Assembly (NCBI RefSeq): GCF_030129945.1
Contig: NZ_JARRAF010000006.1
Location: forward strand, 164,515-228,514
Length of the DNA: 64,000 nucleotides
Origin: Parachitinimonas caeni
Lineage (GTDB): Bacteria; Pseudomonadota; Gammaproteobacteria; Burkholderiales; Chitinimonadaceae
Reading direction: 5' to 3'
Positions 25,459 to 34,500 of this stretch are shown here, in pieces. The translations under genes were made by a program, and so were the position numbers. The first letter of the stretch is position 1. Every line of letters starts with the position of its first letter. The notes below the pieces were generated by a model, which was given only the letters and a program-made list of their open reading frames with translations, was not told the DNA's origin and did no database searches.

Positions 25459-26706
25459 ATGTCCCGCTTGGCTAATCGATTGTTCAAAGCGCTATCTGAA
25501 GTGCAAAGTATTGAGAAATTCATCCTGCTGAGTGCTACGGTATTCCTGGTATTTTTATTTCTTTTATTAAAAGCCATTCCGGTTGTGGATTATATGGATA
25601 ACGTAAAAGGCAAGATATCCTCCTCCACGCCGCCGCTACGTATTCTCTCGAATGGCCAGTATCACATCAAGAAAGTCCATGTCGCCGCAGATCAATATGT
25701 ACGAAAAGGTGATCTGCTGGTGGATTTTGATAATACCCAGATTCTCTCCGAATTCTCGCAAGTCAACACAGAGATGGCACGCCTGCAGCGTGATCTGCAG
25801 TTTTCGCGTGATCAGTCTTTGCTCATGACGGAAAAAATTGTCCTCAACGAAAAGGTTATCGCCGAGAAGGAAAGGCTACGAGTAATTGGCCAAAAGAAGA
25901 ACGCGCTAACCATGCAGTTCGATGCTGAAAAAAAGCTTTCAACCGAACAGATAAAAAGCCTTTCCAACAAATTGCTAACCCAGCTTATTCCCAGGCTGGA
26001 AGACACAGATTTTTCAACGATGGAAAAGCTGAGAATTCTGTCAAATGCCCATGCCAACTTGCGCCAGATTAACGATCTGTCTGCGCAGATTCAAAATAAC
26101 AGCTATCTACCTGAGGAAACGGACAGAAAAGCAGCCATTGAGGTTGCTAATTTACGCAAAGAGAATGTAGATCTGAAGCTTTCGATGCGTAATGGCGAAC
26201 GCCAGCTGCAGCAGGTGGAATCTGAATTGCTGAAGCTGAAGATTCGTCGGGAAACGCTGCAAATGGATCTGGAGAAAATGTCGATACGATCTCCTGCAAG
26301 CGGCTATATCGTCAATCTCTCACCGAATATGCGCCATTCCAATCTGGTGAAATCCGGCGAAGAGATACTGGCAATACATGACGAAGGAGCGCCACTTGAA
26401 GCTGAAGTTGTCTTGACTGATGAGCAATATAAAGAGACGCACCTTGGCCAGAAAGTCAACATAGAATTATTTGCCTGGAATCACTATCGACACGGTATTG
26501 TGCCTGGAGAAATAACCTTCATCAGTCGCGACAAAATTATCCCTAATACCGTTGAAGCCAAAATCCCGGTGTTTACTGCCAGGGTTAAAATCAGTCGCTC
26601 ACCGGGGCTGGATATAAAAATGGGCTATGACTTCAGAGCCAAAATTATCCTGGGTGAAATCACCTTGCTTGATTACATGCTGAAGAAACTTAATTTCATG
26701 AATTAA
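25459..26706 (+). CDS. HlyD-type membrane fusion protein of the peptide exporter
   Basis: A 415-residue periplasmic adaptor: a short cytoplasmic N-terminus, one transmembrane helix (FILLSATVFLVFLFLLLKAI), a lipoyl-like half (ISSSTPPLRILSNGQYHIKK ... VRKGDLLVDFD), a long coiled coil (about 95-275), the second lipoyl half (MSIRSPASGYIVNL), and a beta-barrel region (VVLTDEQYKETHLGQKVNIEL). It is of the bacteriocin/HlyD secretion type and would link the inner-membrane ABC exporter to an outer-membrane channel of the TolC kind, which is not in this window. The ATG at 25459 follows 170 bases after the precursor gene; the exporter begins 28 bases downstream. Codon use is AT-richer than in flanking genes. 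Confidence 0.88.
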   Translation: MSRLANRLFKALSEVQSIEKFILLSATVFLVFLFLLLKAIPVVDYMDNVKGKISSSTPPLRILSNGQYHIKKVHVAADQYVRKGDLLVDFDNTQILSEFSQVNTEMARLQRDLQFSRDQSLLMTEKIVLNEKVIAEKERLRVIGQKKNALTMQFDAEKKLSTEQIKSLSNKLLTQLIPRLEDTDFSTMEKLRILSNAHANLRQINDLSAQIQNNSYLPEETDRKAAIEVANLRKENVDLKLSMRNGERQLQQVESELLKLKIRRETLQMDLEKMSIRSPASGYIVNLSPNMRHSNLVKSGEEILAIHDEGAPLEAEVVLTDEQYKETHLGQKVNIELFAWNHYRHGIVPGEITFISRDKIIPNTVEAKIPVFTARVKISRSPGLDIKMGYDFRAKIILGEITLLDYMLKKLNFMN

Positions 26707-26734
26707 CTGCTGTCGGCAATCGCCTGGAATCAAA

Positions 26735-29200
26735 ATGAAAAGAATAGTTAATTTATTCCGTGCCGGATCGGAAGGGTTGAATGTTTATGCTGAACGTCAG
26801 CTTGGAAGAAATGATTGTGGTATTGCAGTTATCAAGACCATTTTTAACCTGACAGGCAATAATACACCAAAGCATGAAATCAAAGATTCGATTGCATTGG
26901 ACGAAGAAGGGAGCTCTTTAGAGGATATCAAGCGATATCTGGAAAAAAGCGGTTTGGAGTGCGCTTATCGTGTTATGGAATTGACAGAAATCAGCGCAGA
27001 TAAACTGGAATCATTGCTGCCATGTATCGCAATCATAGAAAAAAGCCGTTATAACCACTATGTCCTGCTGCACAGCGTACGCAGCGGAGAAGTACTGGTT
27101 ATGGACCCTGAAAAAGGGTGTTTTGAATACCAGCCCCTGGATTATCTGCAAAAAAATTTACTGCGCCTTGCATCAAACGCCAACCCGGACATTTCATATG
27201 CCTATATGGAATCTCATTTGAAACGGGTGTGCGAAGAGTACCGGGTCGAGCTATCCGAGGAAATGGTCAGGGATGAGATTGTCTCGCAATATAACAAGAT
27301 TCGATATTTTGAATGGTTGCAGACGCAGGTTAAATTTACAGAAAAAGAAGAGGCGCGCAAGTTCATTCATGAGTTGTTTGAATGCCCGGATGACTCGATT
27401 ATCCCTTCCCGCTTCAAAACCTTTCGCTTGAGTGGTGATCAGCTGAAGGTGAAAAGCCCGGTGGTATTAAAATATACTCCTGGCAGCACCTTTACTGCCA
27501 AAGTTGATACGCTCTCCGTCGATCCAGTCAAACGGTTATTGAGCGAAATATTTCGACAGTCGGATTTGCGCAAGCAAACACTGCAATTATTAGTGGTCGG
27601 GGTCTTATCATCATTGGTTGGCATGCTGGCAATCTATGCAAATCAGATCTTGATTGATGAAGTGATTCCAACGCGCGAAATGGCCAGCCTATACGCTTTT
27701 GTTGCCGCGTTGCTGCTGTTTCGGGTATTTGAGCTGGTTCAAACCGTATTGCGTAGTTTGATTGAAATACGCCTGACGCGGTCGCTTGATCATTGGCTCA
27801 GCAGTAGCTTCAATCGTGCGATTATGCAGACTTCCACGGAATCTTTGTCCTCGTATACGCGTGGAGAGTTAACCCAACGTGTTAATGACATTCTGCGTAT
27901 AAAAGGAGTGGTCACTAATTATATCAATGACTACATATTCAACCTTGTCCTGTTGTCGTTCAGCTTTCTAATGGCCTCTTATCTTGATTTTAGAGTGGCC
28001 GCTATTATCATGCTGGTATCCGTATTTTATTATTTTCTACTTAAAAAGTCGGTAGCTATTATCAAAGCGCTCGAAAGCAGAAAATTTTCCCAAAAAGGGA
28101 TTCTCGTCAACTCGCTGATTCAATTGATTGAGGGTCATAATGTCATTACCAAGAATCGCTCCGAAGCACGATTCCTGGAAGATCAGCAAGGCAAGCTGAA
28201 TGCTTTTCTGAATACACAGCAACAGAGTATGCTGGCATCGCATCTGCTTTCATATATTCCAAGATTTATCGCTATCCTGGGTGGTTTGTCGGTGATCTTT
28301 GTCACGACCAAATCGCATATTGTATCGGGTGACATCTCAATTGGTCAGATATTTTCTTTGGTGTCGCTGGGTGAACTATCATTTCAATGCTTGCGTACGA
28401 TTTTAAAAACGCAACTGAACCAGCAAGAGCAGGGCGTGGTAATTGATCGATTTTTTGATATTGCAGAATTGGATCGACGGGTTGCTGCGGAATATGAGGT
28501 GCCTGCTGTACACAGAGTGGTTCTGGATGGAATTTCCTATACCTATCCCGGGCGGAACTTTGGCTTGAATATTCCGCAGCTGGAATTGCGGGCAGGTGAC
28601 CGCATTTTGATCAATGGAGCAAATGGTTCGGGTAAATCCACACTGTTGAAACTACTCGCGGGTTTGTTACGTAAGGGAGTTGTTGGCAAGGTGATGTTCT
28701 ATACGGATGACGGATTGCCTATGTCTTTGGAGGATGGATATTCGAAAGTCAATTTGATTCGTGCGGAAGACAAGATTTTCAATGATACTATTCAATTCAA
28801 TATAACCTTTAACAAGGCCCGTGGCGGAAAGAATATATATAAATACGCCAGACTAGTAGGGGCGGATGATTTTATTTCGCCGGCACAGAATAATGTTGAT
28901 TCGGTCATTCATGATCAAGGCAGTAACCTTTCAACCGGGCAGAAGCGAAAGCTACTAATACTGCGCGCATTGGTCAGTGATGCCGATATTATTATTTTCG
29001 ATGAAATATTCCGGGGTATTGATGCGGCATCAAAGGCGAGAATTGTTGCGACGCTGAATGATATAGCACCGGAGAAAATAATTATTTACACCACCCATGA
29101 AGCACTGGATGCATTGTATATAAACAGGGTATTCGAAGTGGAAAATGGTCGGATCGTTCGGGAGGCCTGTCCTCAAAACCCGGTATTGGAGGTGGCATGA
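26735..29200 (+). CDS. Peptidase-containing ABC transporter (C39, PCAT)
   Basis: An 821-residue bacteriocin-type exporter that would remove the leader and export the peptide. The N-terminal C39 protease has Q22 and C28 in RQLGRNDCGIA, H108 in YNHYVLLHSV and D124 in VMDPEKG, a full papain-like triad. An unusually long linker (about 135-265) follows, then the six-helix transmembrane domain (about 275-560) and the ATPase: Walker A NGANGSGKST (near 628-636), signature NLSTGQKRKLL, Walker B IIIFDEI and H-loop TTHE. The usual Q-loop Gln seems replaced in the segment NLIRAEDKIFND. It overlaps the following kinase gene by four bases (ATGA). Confidence 0.92.
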   Translation: MKRIVNLFRAGSEGLNVYAERQLGRNDCGIAVIKTIFNLTGNNTPKHEIKDSIALDEEGSSLEDIKRYLEKSGLECAYRVMELTEISADKLESLLPCIAIIEKSRYNHYVLLHSVRSGEVLVMDPEKGCFEYQPLDYLQKNLLRLASNANPDISYAYMESHLKRVCEEYRVELSEEMVRDEIVSQYNKIRYFEWLQTQVKFTEKEEARKFIHELFECPDDSIIPSRFKTFRLSGDQLKVKSPVVLKYTPGSTFTAKVDTLSVDPVKRLLSEIFRQSDLRKQTLQLLVVGVLSSLVGMLAIYANQILIDEVIPTREMASLYAFVAALLLFRVFELVQTVLRSLIEIRLTRSLDHWLSSSFNRAIMQTSTESLSSYTRGELTQRVNDILRIKGVVTNYINDYIFNLVLLSFSFLMASYLDFRVAAIIMLVSVFYYFLLKKSVAIIKALESRKFSQKGILVNSLIQLIEGHNVITKNRSEARFLEDQQGKLNAFLNTQQQSMLASHLLSYIPRFIAILGGLSVIFVTTKSHIVSGDISIGQIFSLVSLGELSFQCLRTILKTQLNQQEQGVVIDRFFDIAELDRRVAAEYEVPAVHRVVLDGISYTYPGRNFGLNIPQLELRAGDRILINGANGSGKSTLLKLLAGLLRKGVVGKVMFYTDDGLPMSLEDGYSKVNLIRAEDKIFNDTIQFNITFNKARGGKNIYKYARLVGADDFISPAQNNVDSVIHDQGSNLSTGQKRKLLILRALVSDADIIIFDEIFRGIDAASKARIVATLNDIAPEKIIIYTTHEALDALYINRVFEVENGRIVREACPQNPVLEVA

Positions 29201-30330
29201 TGCAGGTTTCTGATGGTGGGATATTTAATCTACCGCTGAGATTGTCCGGATCGGTTGTAATTGATGGGGATGATAAGCAGCGGATTGTAGCATCGGTAAC
29301 ACGAGGGAAGGCGACGAGTCGCTATATTATTGATTCGCAGATTCACTATTTTCTTCAACAATTCGCTCTGCCTCGTAGTTTGAGTGAGGTCGCTGATCAA
29401 TTGGCTGACGAGGGGTATTCTCGCGACAACGTGCTGCAGTTTGGAAAGAATCTTGTTAAAACTCCCCTGCTGGAATTTTGTGCGGAGGAATCGCAAATTC
29501 CGGAAATAGAGCTGATTTGCCAGTATTGGGGATGGCAATGGATGGCGTCATTCAAACACCGGAAATTCGATGGCGTGTATCAGGTAGTGGATTCTTCAGG
29601 TTGTGATCGGGTGATAAAAGCTATCCGCTCTCCGCAGTCTTATTCTGAAACCATGCGGATTTCAAAGCAGCTTGAAAATGAGCGGGCGGTGATGCTGCGG
29701 CTTCAGGGTATTCCTGAGGTAGTGCGGGTAATCGATTGGCAGGTGTCGCCATTTATGACGCTGAGCATGGAGTATATCCATGGTCGTAATCTCACGGAAT
29801 GTGTATTGGCGGACGCATCAATTCAAGATCGTCTGAATTGGTGCAGACAGATTAGCCGCATTGTGAGGGATATTCATTCTGCGGGTGTGGTGCATGGTGA
29901 TTTGCACACTTCTAACTTCATGTGTGAGCAGACTGGGCTTATTCGGGCAATCGATTTTGACAGTTCATTTGTTGCGGGTAGCCCGTATATTCCGCGTATT
30001 GGGGGGGCTGCGCATTTCATGCCACCCGAGCGGTGTACCGATCACTGGCATGAATCATCTGAAGCGACGCCTGACTTTGCTTCGGATATCTATCAATTAG
30101 GCGTCATTCTGTATTTTGTGTTGACGGGAAAACCTCCATTCCGAGGGGAGACTTATTCGGAATTGATGAAAATGGTCAAGGCAGGCCATTTCAGAAAACT
30201 GGAGAGTATCGTCGGCGAGAATGTCCCCATGCCGATTACCCAGTCAATACATGACTGCCTGGCTATTCACCCTGCGTTACGTCCTGCGTCACTGGATAAT
30301 CTGGTTGGTTTATTCGAGGAGTTCAAATAA
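29197..30330 (+). CDS. Protein kinase with PqqD/RRE-like N-terminal domain
   Basis: A 377-residue protein. Residues 1-100 look like a small winged helix similar to PqqD or a RiPP recognition element: three N-terminal strands, then YIIDSQIHYFLQQF and SLSEVADQLADEGYS and a last helix before LLEF. Residues 120-375 are a protein kinase with all catalytic landmarks: Lys141 (VIKAI), Glu160/162 in helix C, HGDLHTSN (Asp235, Asn240), IDFD (Asp253), MPPE (Glu278), SDIYQLGVILYFVLTGKPPF (Asp297) and Arg362. HGD instead of HRD is usual in kinases tied to RiPP synthesis, but no lanthionine cyclase domain is present. It would bind the leader and phosphorylate Ser/Thr of the peptide; that is inference. It overlaps the genes on both sides. 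Confidence 0.85.
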   Translation: MMQVSDGGIFNLPLRLSGSVVIDGDDKQRIVASVTRGKATSRYIIDSQIHYFLQQFALPRSLSEVADQLADEGYSRDNVLQFGKNLVKTPLLEFCAEESQIPEIELICQYWGWQWMASFKHRKFDGVYQVVDSSGCDRVIKAIRSPQSYSETMRISKQLENERAVMLRLQGIPEVVRVIDWQVSPFMTLSMEYIHGRNLTECVLADASIQDRLNWCRQISRIVRDIHSAGVVHGDLHTSNFMCEQTGLIRAIDFDSSFVAGSPYIPRIGGAAHFMPPERCTDHWHESSEATPDFASDIYQLGVILYFVLTGKPPFRGETYSELMKMVKAGHFRKLESIVGENVPMPITQSIHDCLAIHPALRPASLDNLVGLFEEFK

Positions 30331-31532
30331 TGGAAAACCTGCTGCAGATATTACATGCTGAAGATTCGGATCGCTTTGTATTCGAGGGATTCGAGAGTTT
30401 GATTGCGCCGATAGACAGTGAAACTTTCTTCAAGGATTACTGGGAGAAGCGGGCATTTTTTATCAAGCGTGCTAAAACGGGATATTTTGATTCGTTATTG
30501 TCTCTGGCAGATATTGACCAGTTTATTGGTACTCGTCTTTTCCGCAAGGCGGACATTCGGATTGCCAAACAGGGGAAGATTCGTGACTTCGAGGATTTCT
30601 CCAAAGATGGTGCTGCAGATCGGGGGATATTGCTGAATGAGTTTGCCAATGGTTCGACTTTGGTCTTTGAGCATTTGAATCGTCACCATGCACCGTTGGC
30701 GCATGCGATTTATCAGTGCGAGGCTGATCTACACGTGCCATTTCGATCAAATATCTATCTGACGCCGGCTCAGTCTCAAGGCTTTGCACAGCATTGGGAT
30801 ACGCACGATGTCCTGATTTTGCAGGTACATGGCAAGAAAACCTGGCAGGTTTTCGATAGTCCAATGGCGCTACCGCATGAGGCGCACAAATTTGATTCGT
30901 CGTGGACAGGCAAGGCGAATTTGCTGGCAGAAATCACGCTGGAACCGGGGGATGTCTTGTTCCTGCCGCGTGGATTTGTTCATTCAGCTTCGACCAGTGA
31001 CGGGACTTCCTTGCATATTACGATTGGCATGCGCAGCCTGACGCTGGGAGATGTCGCCACCAGGGCCTTCGAGAAGGCGGTCAAGGCGAATGTGGCGATG
31101 CGCAAGGTGGCGTTGTTCCGTGAGTATCAGGACGAGCAGCGAATCGAGGATGCCAGGGCCTTGCTGCACGACATCGTGGAGGGGATGGATATTCGGGCGG
31201 CGCTGGATGAGGTGTATTGCTCCTTTATCCGCAGCCGTTTCCCGCCGCTTGATGGACGCTTGCTTGCCTTGACGGAGGCCGAGCCGATTACTCATACGTC
31301 CGCGCTCAAGATAAGGGCGGGCAGTCTGTATCAAACCTTTCTGAAAGATGAAACGTTGCGTCTGGCTGTGGATGGCAAGGTCGTCGTCCTGCCCCGTGGG
31401 GTTGAGGAGGCTATCGGTTACATGCAGAACCAGCCGAGTTTTACCCCGGCTGATTTGCCCGGCCTGGAGCAGGAAAGCAAGTTGATCTTGTCCAGGCGCT
31501 TGGTTCAGGAAGGCTTGCTGGAGCCGGCTTGA
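30330..31532 (+). CDS. JmjC/cupin-4 2-oxoglutarate-dependent oxygenase
   Basis: A 400-residue member of the cupin-4 (PF08007) ribosomal-oxygenase-like group, which includes YcfD/RoxA (Arg hydroxylase) and MINA53/NO66 (His hydroxylases). The Fe(II) triad is H155-x-D157 (QGFAQHWDTHDVLILQV) and H218 (LPRGFVHSAS); HGKKTWQVF just after the first motif fits the family. The C-terminal third is a dimerisation/winged-helix region ending LILSRRLVQEGLLEP. Translation couples to the kinase (TAATG overlap), which ties it to the peptide pathway, where it would hydroxylate the precursor. The 3' end overlaps the opposing fusion gene by 28 bases. A ribosomal protein substrate cannot be excluded. Confidence 0.88.
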   Translation: MENLLQILHAEDSDRFVFEGFESLIAPIDSETFFKDYWEKRAFFIKRAKTGYFDSLLSLADIDQFIGTRLFRKADIRIAKQGKIRDFEDFSKDGAADRGILLNEFANGSTLVFEHLNRHHAPLAHAIYQCEADLHVPFRSNIYLTPAQSQGFAQHWDTHDVLILQVHGKKTWQVFDSPMALPHEAHKFDSSWTGKANLLAEITLEPGDVLFLPRGFVHSASTSDGTSLHITIGMRSLTLGDVATRAFEKAVKANVAMRKVALFREYQDEQRIEDARALLHDIVEGMDIRAALDEVYCSFIRSRFPPLDGRLLALTEAEPITHTSALKIRAGSLYQTFLKDETLRLAVDGKVVVLPRGVEEAIGYMQNQPSFTPADLPGLEQESKLILSRRLVQEGLLEPA

Positions 31533-34500
31533 TCGGGGTGTGCGTCTGCCAGCGTTTCTATCCGCCCATCCTCGTGTAGCACGACGGTTTGTCCAGTGCG
31601 TAATTGCTGGCGTGCGCCGTGTGCCGAGAAGATGGCGGGCAGGCCGAATTCGCGCGCCATGATGGCGGCGTGGCATAGCCTGCCGCCGGTTTCGCAGATG
31701 ACGCCGGCCACCTGTGGGAACAGGGGAATCCATGCCGGGTCGGCGCTGGCAAGCACCAGTATGTCGCTGGCCTGCAGCGGCGGTACGGCCAGTGGGTCAT
31801 CGAGCTGACGTACCTGGCCGCAGGCGGCACCCTTGCCGGCAACGCGGATGCCGACAAGCGTACTTCGTGCTTTATCCGGTGTGGTGCTTGGTCGCGCATC
31901 CAGATCAAGCGTTTCTAGTGCCGCAATGCTGAGGCTGGCAGGCAGGTGGACCGTCGCATAGGCTGCCCGCTCGGCCTGCCGGCGCGCAAGGAGCGTCTTG
32001 ACGGGGGGATCGATCTGGGCTGGAAGGGCGATGATTTCTTCGAGCGGTAGCAGGAAGAGGTTTCCGCCTAGCTGCGAGCGGTTGTCGATTGTCAGCAGCA
32101 GCCGGCGCAGATTGGCCAGTGCCCGGCAGGTTTCGTGTTTGGCCTCTTCTTTTAACGCCAGAAAGCGTTGCGCCCGCGCCGTTGCGGCGGCGAGCAGGCG
32201 GCCGGGTGGCAAGGGTGGCAGCGGCGAGGCCGGGCGTTGTGGGGTCTGGGCCAATTGGCCTGCATATTCGGCCCAGCGCGTGGCTTGTTCTTGGTAACGG
32301 GGTTCGGCCAACTCGAAATCGTGGCCGGCGCGGTGACCGAATTCGGTCAGATACTCTTCGAGTGTCGCTTCTCCACGGCCCACTGCCCGCAGAAGATCTG
32401 CGGCGCGCACGTCGGGTGTCGGGCAGGCGCTTCGCAACCAGTTGGATGGGTCTAACCCCGCTTTTTCCAGCAGCAGGCTGGCGGTCTGGCTGGAGAGGCC
32501 GGCGGCAAGGTTGATGACTTCTGCTTCCACATAGATCACTTCTACAAATTCGCGGCACCAGCGCTCAAGGCATTGCAGTAGTTGAGCATGGTCGAGCCGT
32601 TGCAGATCAAGAATGGCGTATAGCTGCTGGTTATCGCGGAATGCGGGCAGAAAGTCCTGCTCAAAGCGTTGCGCCAGTCGTTCTGCCTTGAAGGCAAAGT
32701 TCAGCTGCGCCAGCCAGCTGGCGCGCAGACTCAGGGCTTCGGCAACCGGCCGGTTCTGCCGGGTCTGGCCGAATGCGGTCAGCCAGGCGGGCGGATCATC
32801 GGGCAGGGCCGGGTAATCAAATCCAAGGCGGCTCCAGGCGCGGTCTGTTGCGCCATTGGCTGCGCGTAGTCGCTGCAGCAGGGACAGACTGCATGGGCTG
32901 GCCTGTGGTAGCTCGGCGGCCAGGTCATCCAGCTTGAGCCAAGGCTGATCGACGGACGCATCGGCGCCGATCTGCAATAGCCGCGAGCGTTCTGCCTCCC
33001 GCAGATTGACGGGTGATCCACCGTCTGCGACCCGCCGGCTGATGGGCCTGGCCTGCAGCAAATAGAACTGGCCTGCACGATAAGCCCACTCGATGTCCTG
33101 CGGCCCTCCGAGAATCTGTTCGACTTGCCGGGCGAGCTGCAACAGCGGTCGCAAGGGTATGGGCGGGGTTTGGGTGTGCTGGGGCTGCAGGCTGTTGCGC
33201 CCGAATTGAAATGCCAGTGGCCGTTCGGCGCCGCTGACCACCGACCCCGCGCCAGGGGCCATTTCGATCAGCAGGCTGCCGCTGTGGTCAGGATGTTCGC
33301 TGAACAATACGCCGGCCCATTCGGCGTCGATCATTGCCTGCACCAGAATGTAGGAGGGCTCGTCCTCACGGTATTGGGCGGCGCAGACGGCTTCCAATGC
33401 CTCATGCAGTGCTGCCGGGGCAACGTGCAGCCGGCTCAGGAAGCGGCCGGCCTGCGCGCTGGATTGCTGGTCTTCACTCCCTGCGGCACTGCGCACCGCC
33501 AACGACTGCAAGTGCTGCCGTCGGCAGGTAGTCTGCAGGGCATCCAGCAAGTGGGATTGTCTGGCGGGTTGGCGCCAGTCCTGGCAAGCGATGACCCAGC
33601 CTTTGGGTACGGGCAGGCCGGCCTGCATCAGGCGTGATAGCTGGGCGGCTTTGGGGCTGATATCGGCCAGCTGGCCCGCTTCACGAAGTCGGGTCAGTCC
33701 GCTGGAACCCTCTGGCCGCCGCTGTCGCAACAGGCTTGGCCAGTGGGCCGGCCCCCAGCGCCAGTGGGCCAGATGCTGCTGGATGATCATGAACAGAATC
33801 GAGGCCAGCAGGTAAAGATGGATGGCAGCCGACAGGGATCGACTGCTCCAGCCCAGCAAAGCGGCCAGCCCTACCAGCACTGGCCAGCGCCAACGACCAG
33901 GGAAGGTGATGAACTCTGGCAGATAGGCGAGTAAGGCCAAGGTTAGTGCCAACGGCAGCAGATGATAGGGGTCGGGCGCATTCCAGGCTGTGAGCCAGCC
34001 CGCTGCACTCCCCCATTCTTCAGCCAGATCGGTGACTGCGGCGAGGCAGCTGGCAAGTAGAAGCAGTTGCATTAGGCCCAGCAGCAGGTTGCGCCAGGGT
34101 TTGATCTGCGAGCGCTGCAGCAGGCGTTTTCTCAGGCGCGCGTGTTGTTCCGGGCTGCAACCCTGCGCCCGCCAGTGTTCAAGACGGGCAGCGAGTGCGC
34201 GACTGCGCCAGCGATCACGTTCGGCGATCAGGCTGGCAGGAATCAGCAGCAGCCTTAATAGCACTGCCAGCAGAATGACGGCGAAGGCCAGACTCCCGCT
34301 ACGTTGGCTGATGCCTTGCAGAAAGCCATGGGCTGGCGTCCCGAGAATCGAGATGGTTTGATCCCAAATCCGGTCGAAGTGGGCATAGACCAGCGAACCG
34401 CGCAGGCGGCTGGGGGTCGGGTATTCCTGTGGCACGGTGTAGCGGCCGCGAAAATCGGCCCCAGCCCGGCGCAGCTTGAGTCCGATCAACTTGCTGTAAA

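Noticed and set aside
25147..31532. Class III lanthipeptide cluster
   Set aside because: The kinase lacks lyase and LanC-like cyclase domains and the peptide has no Cys.
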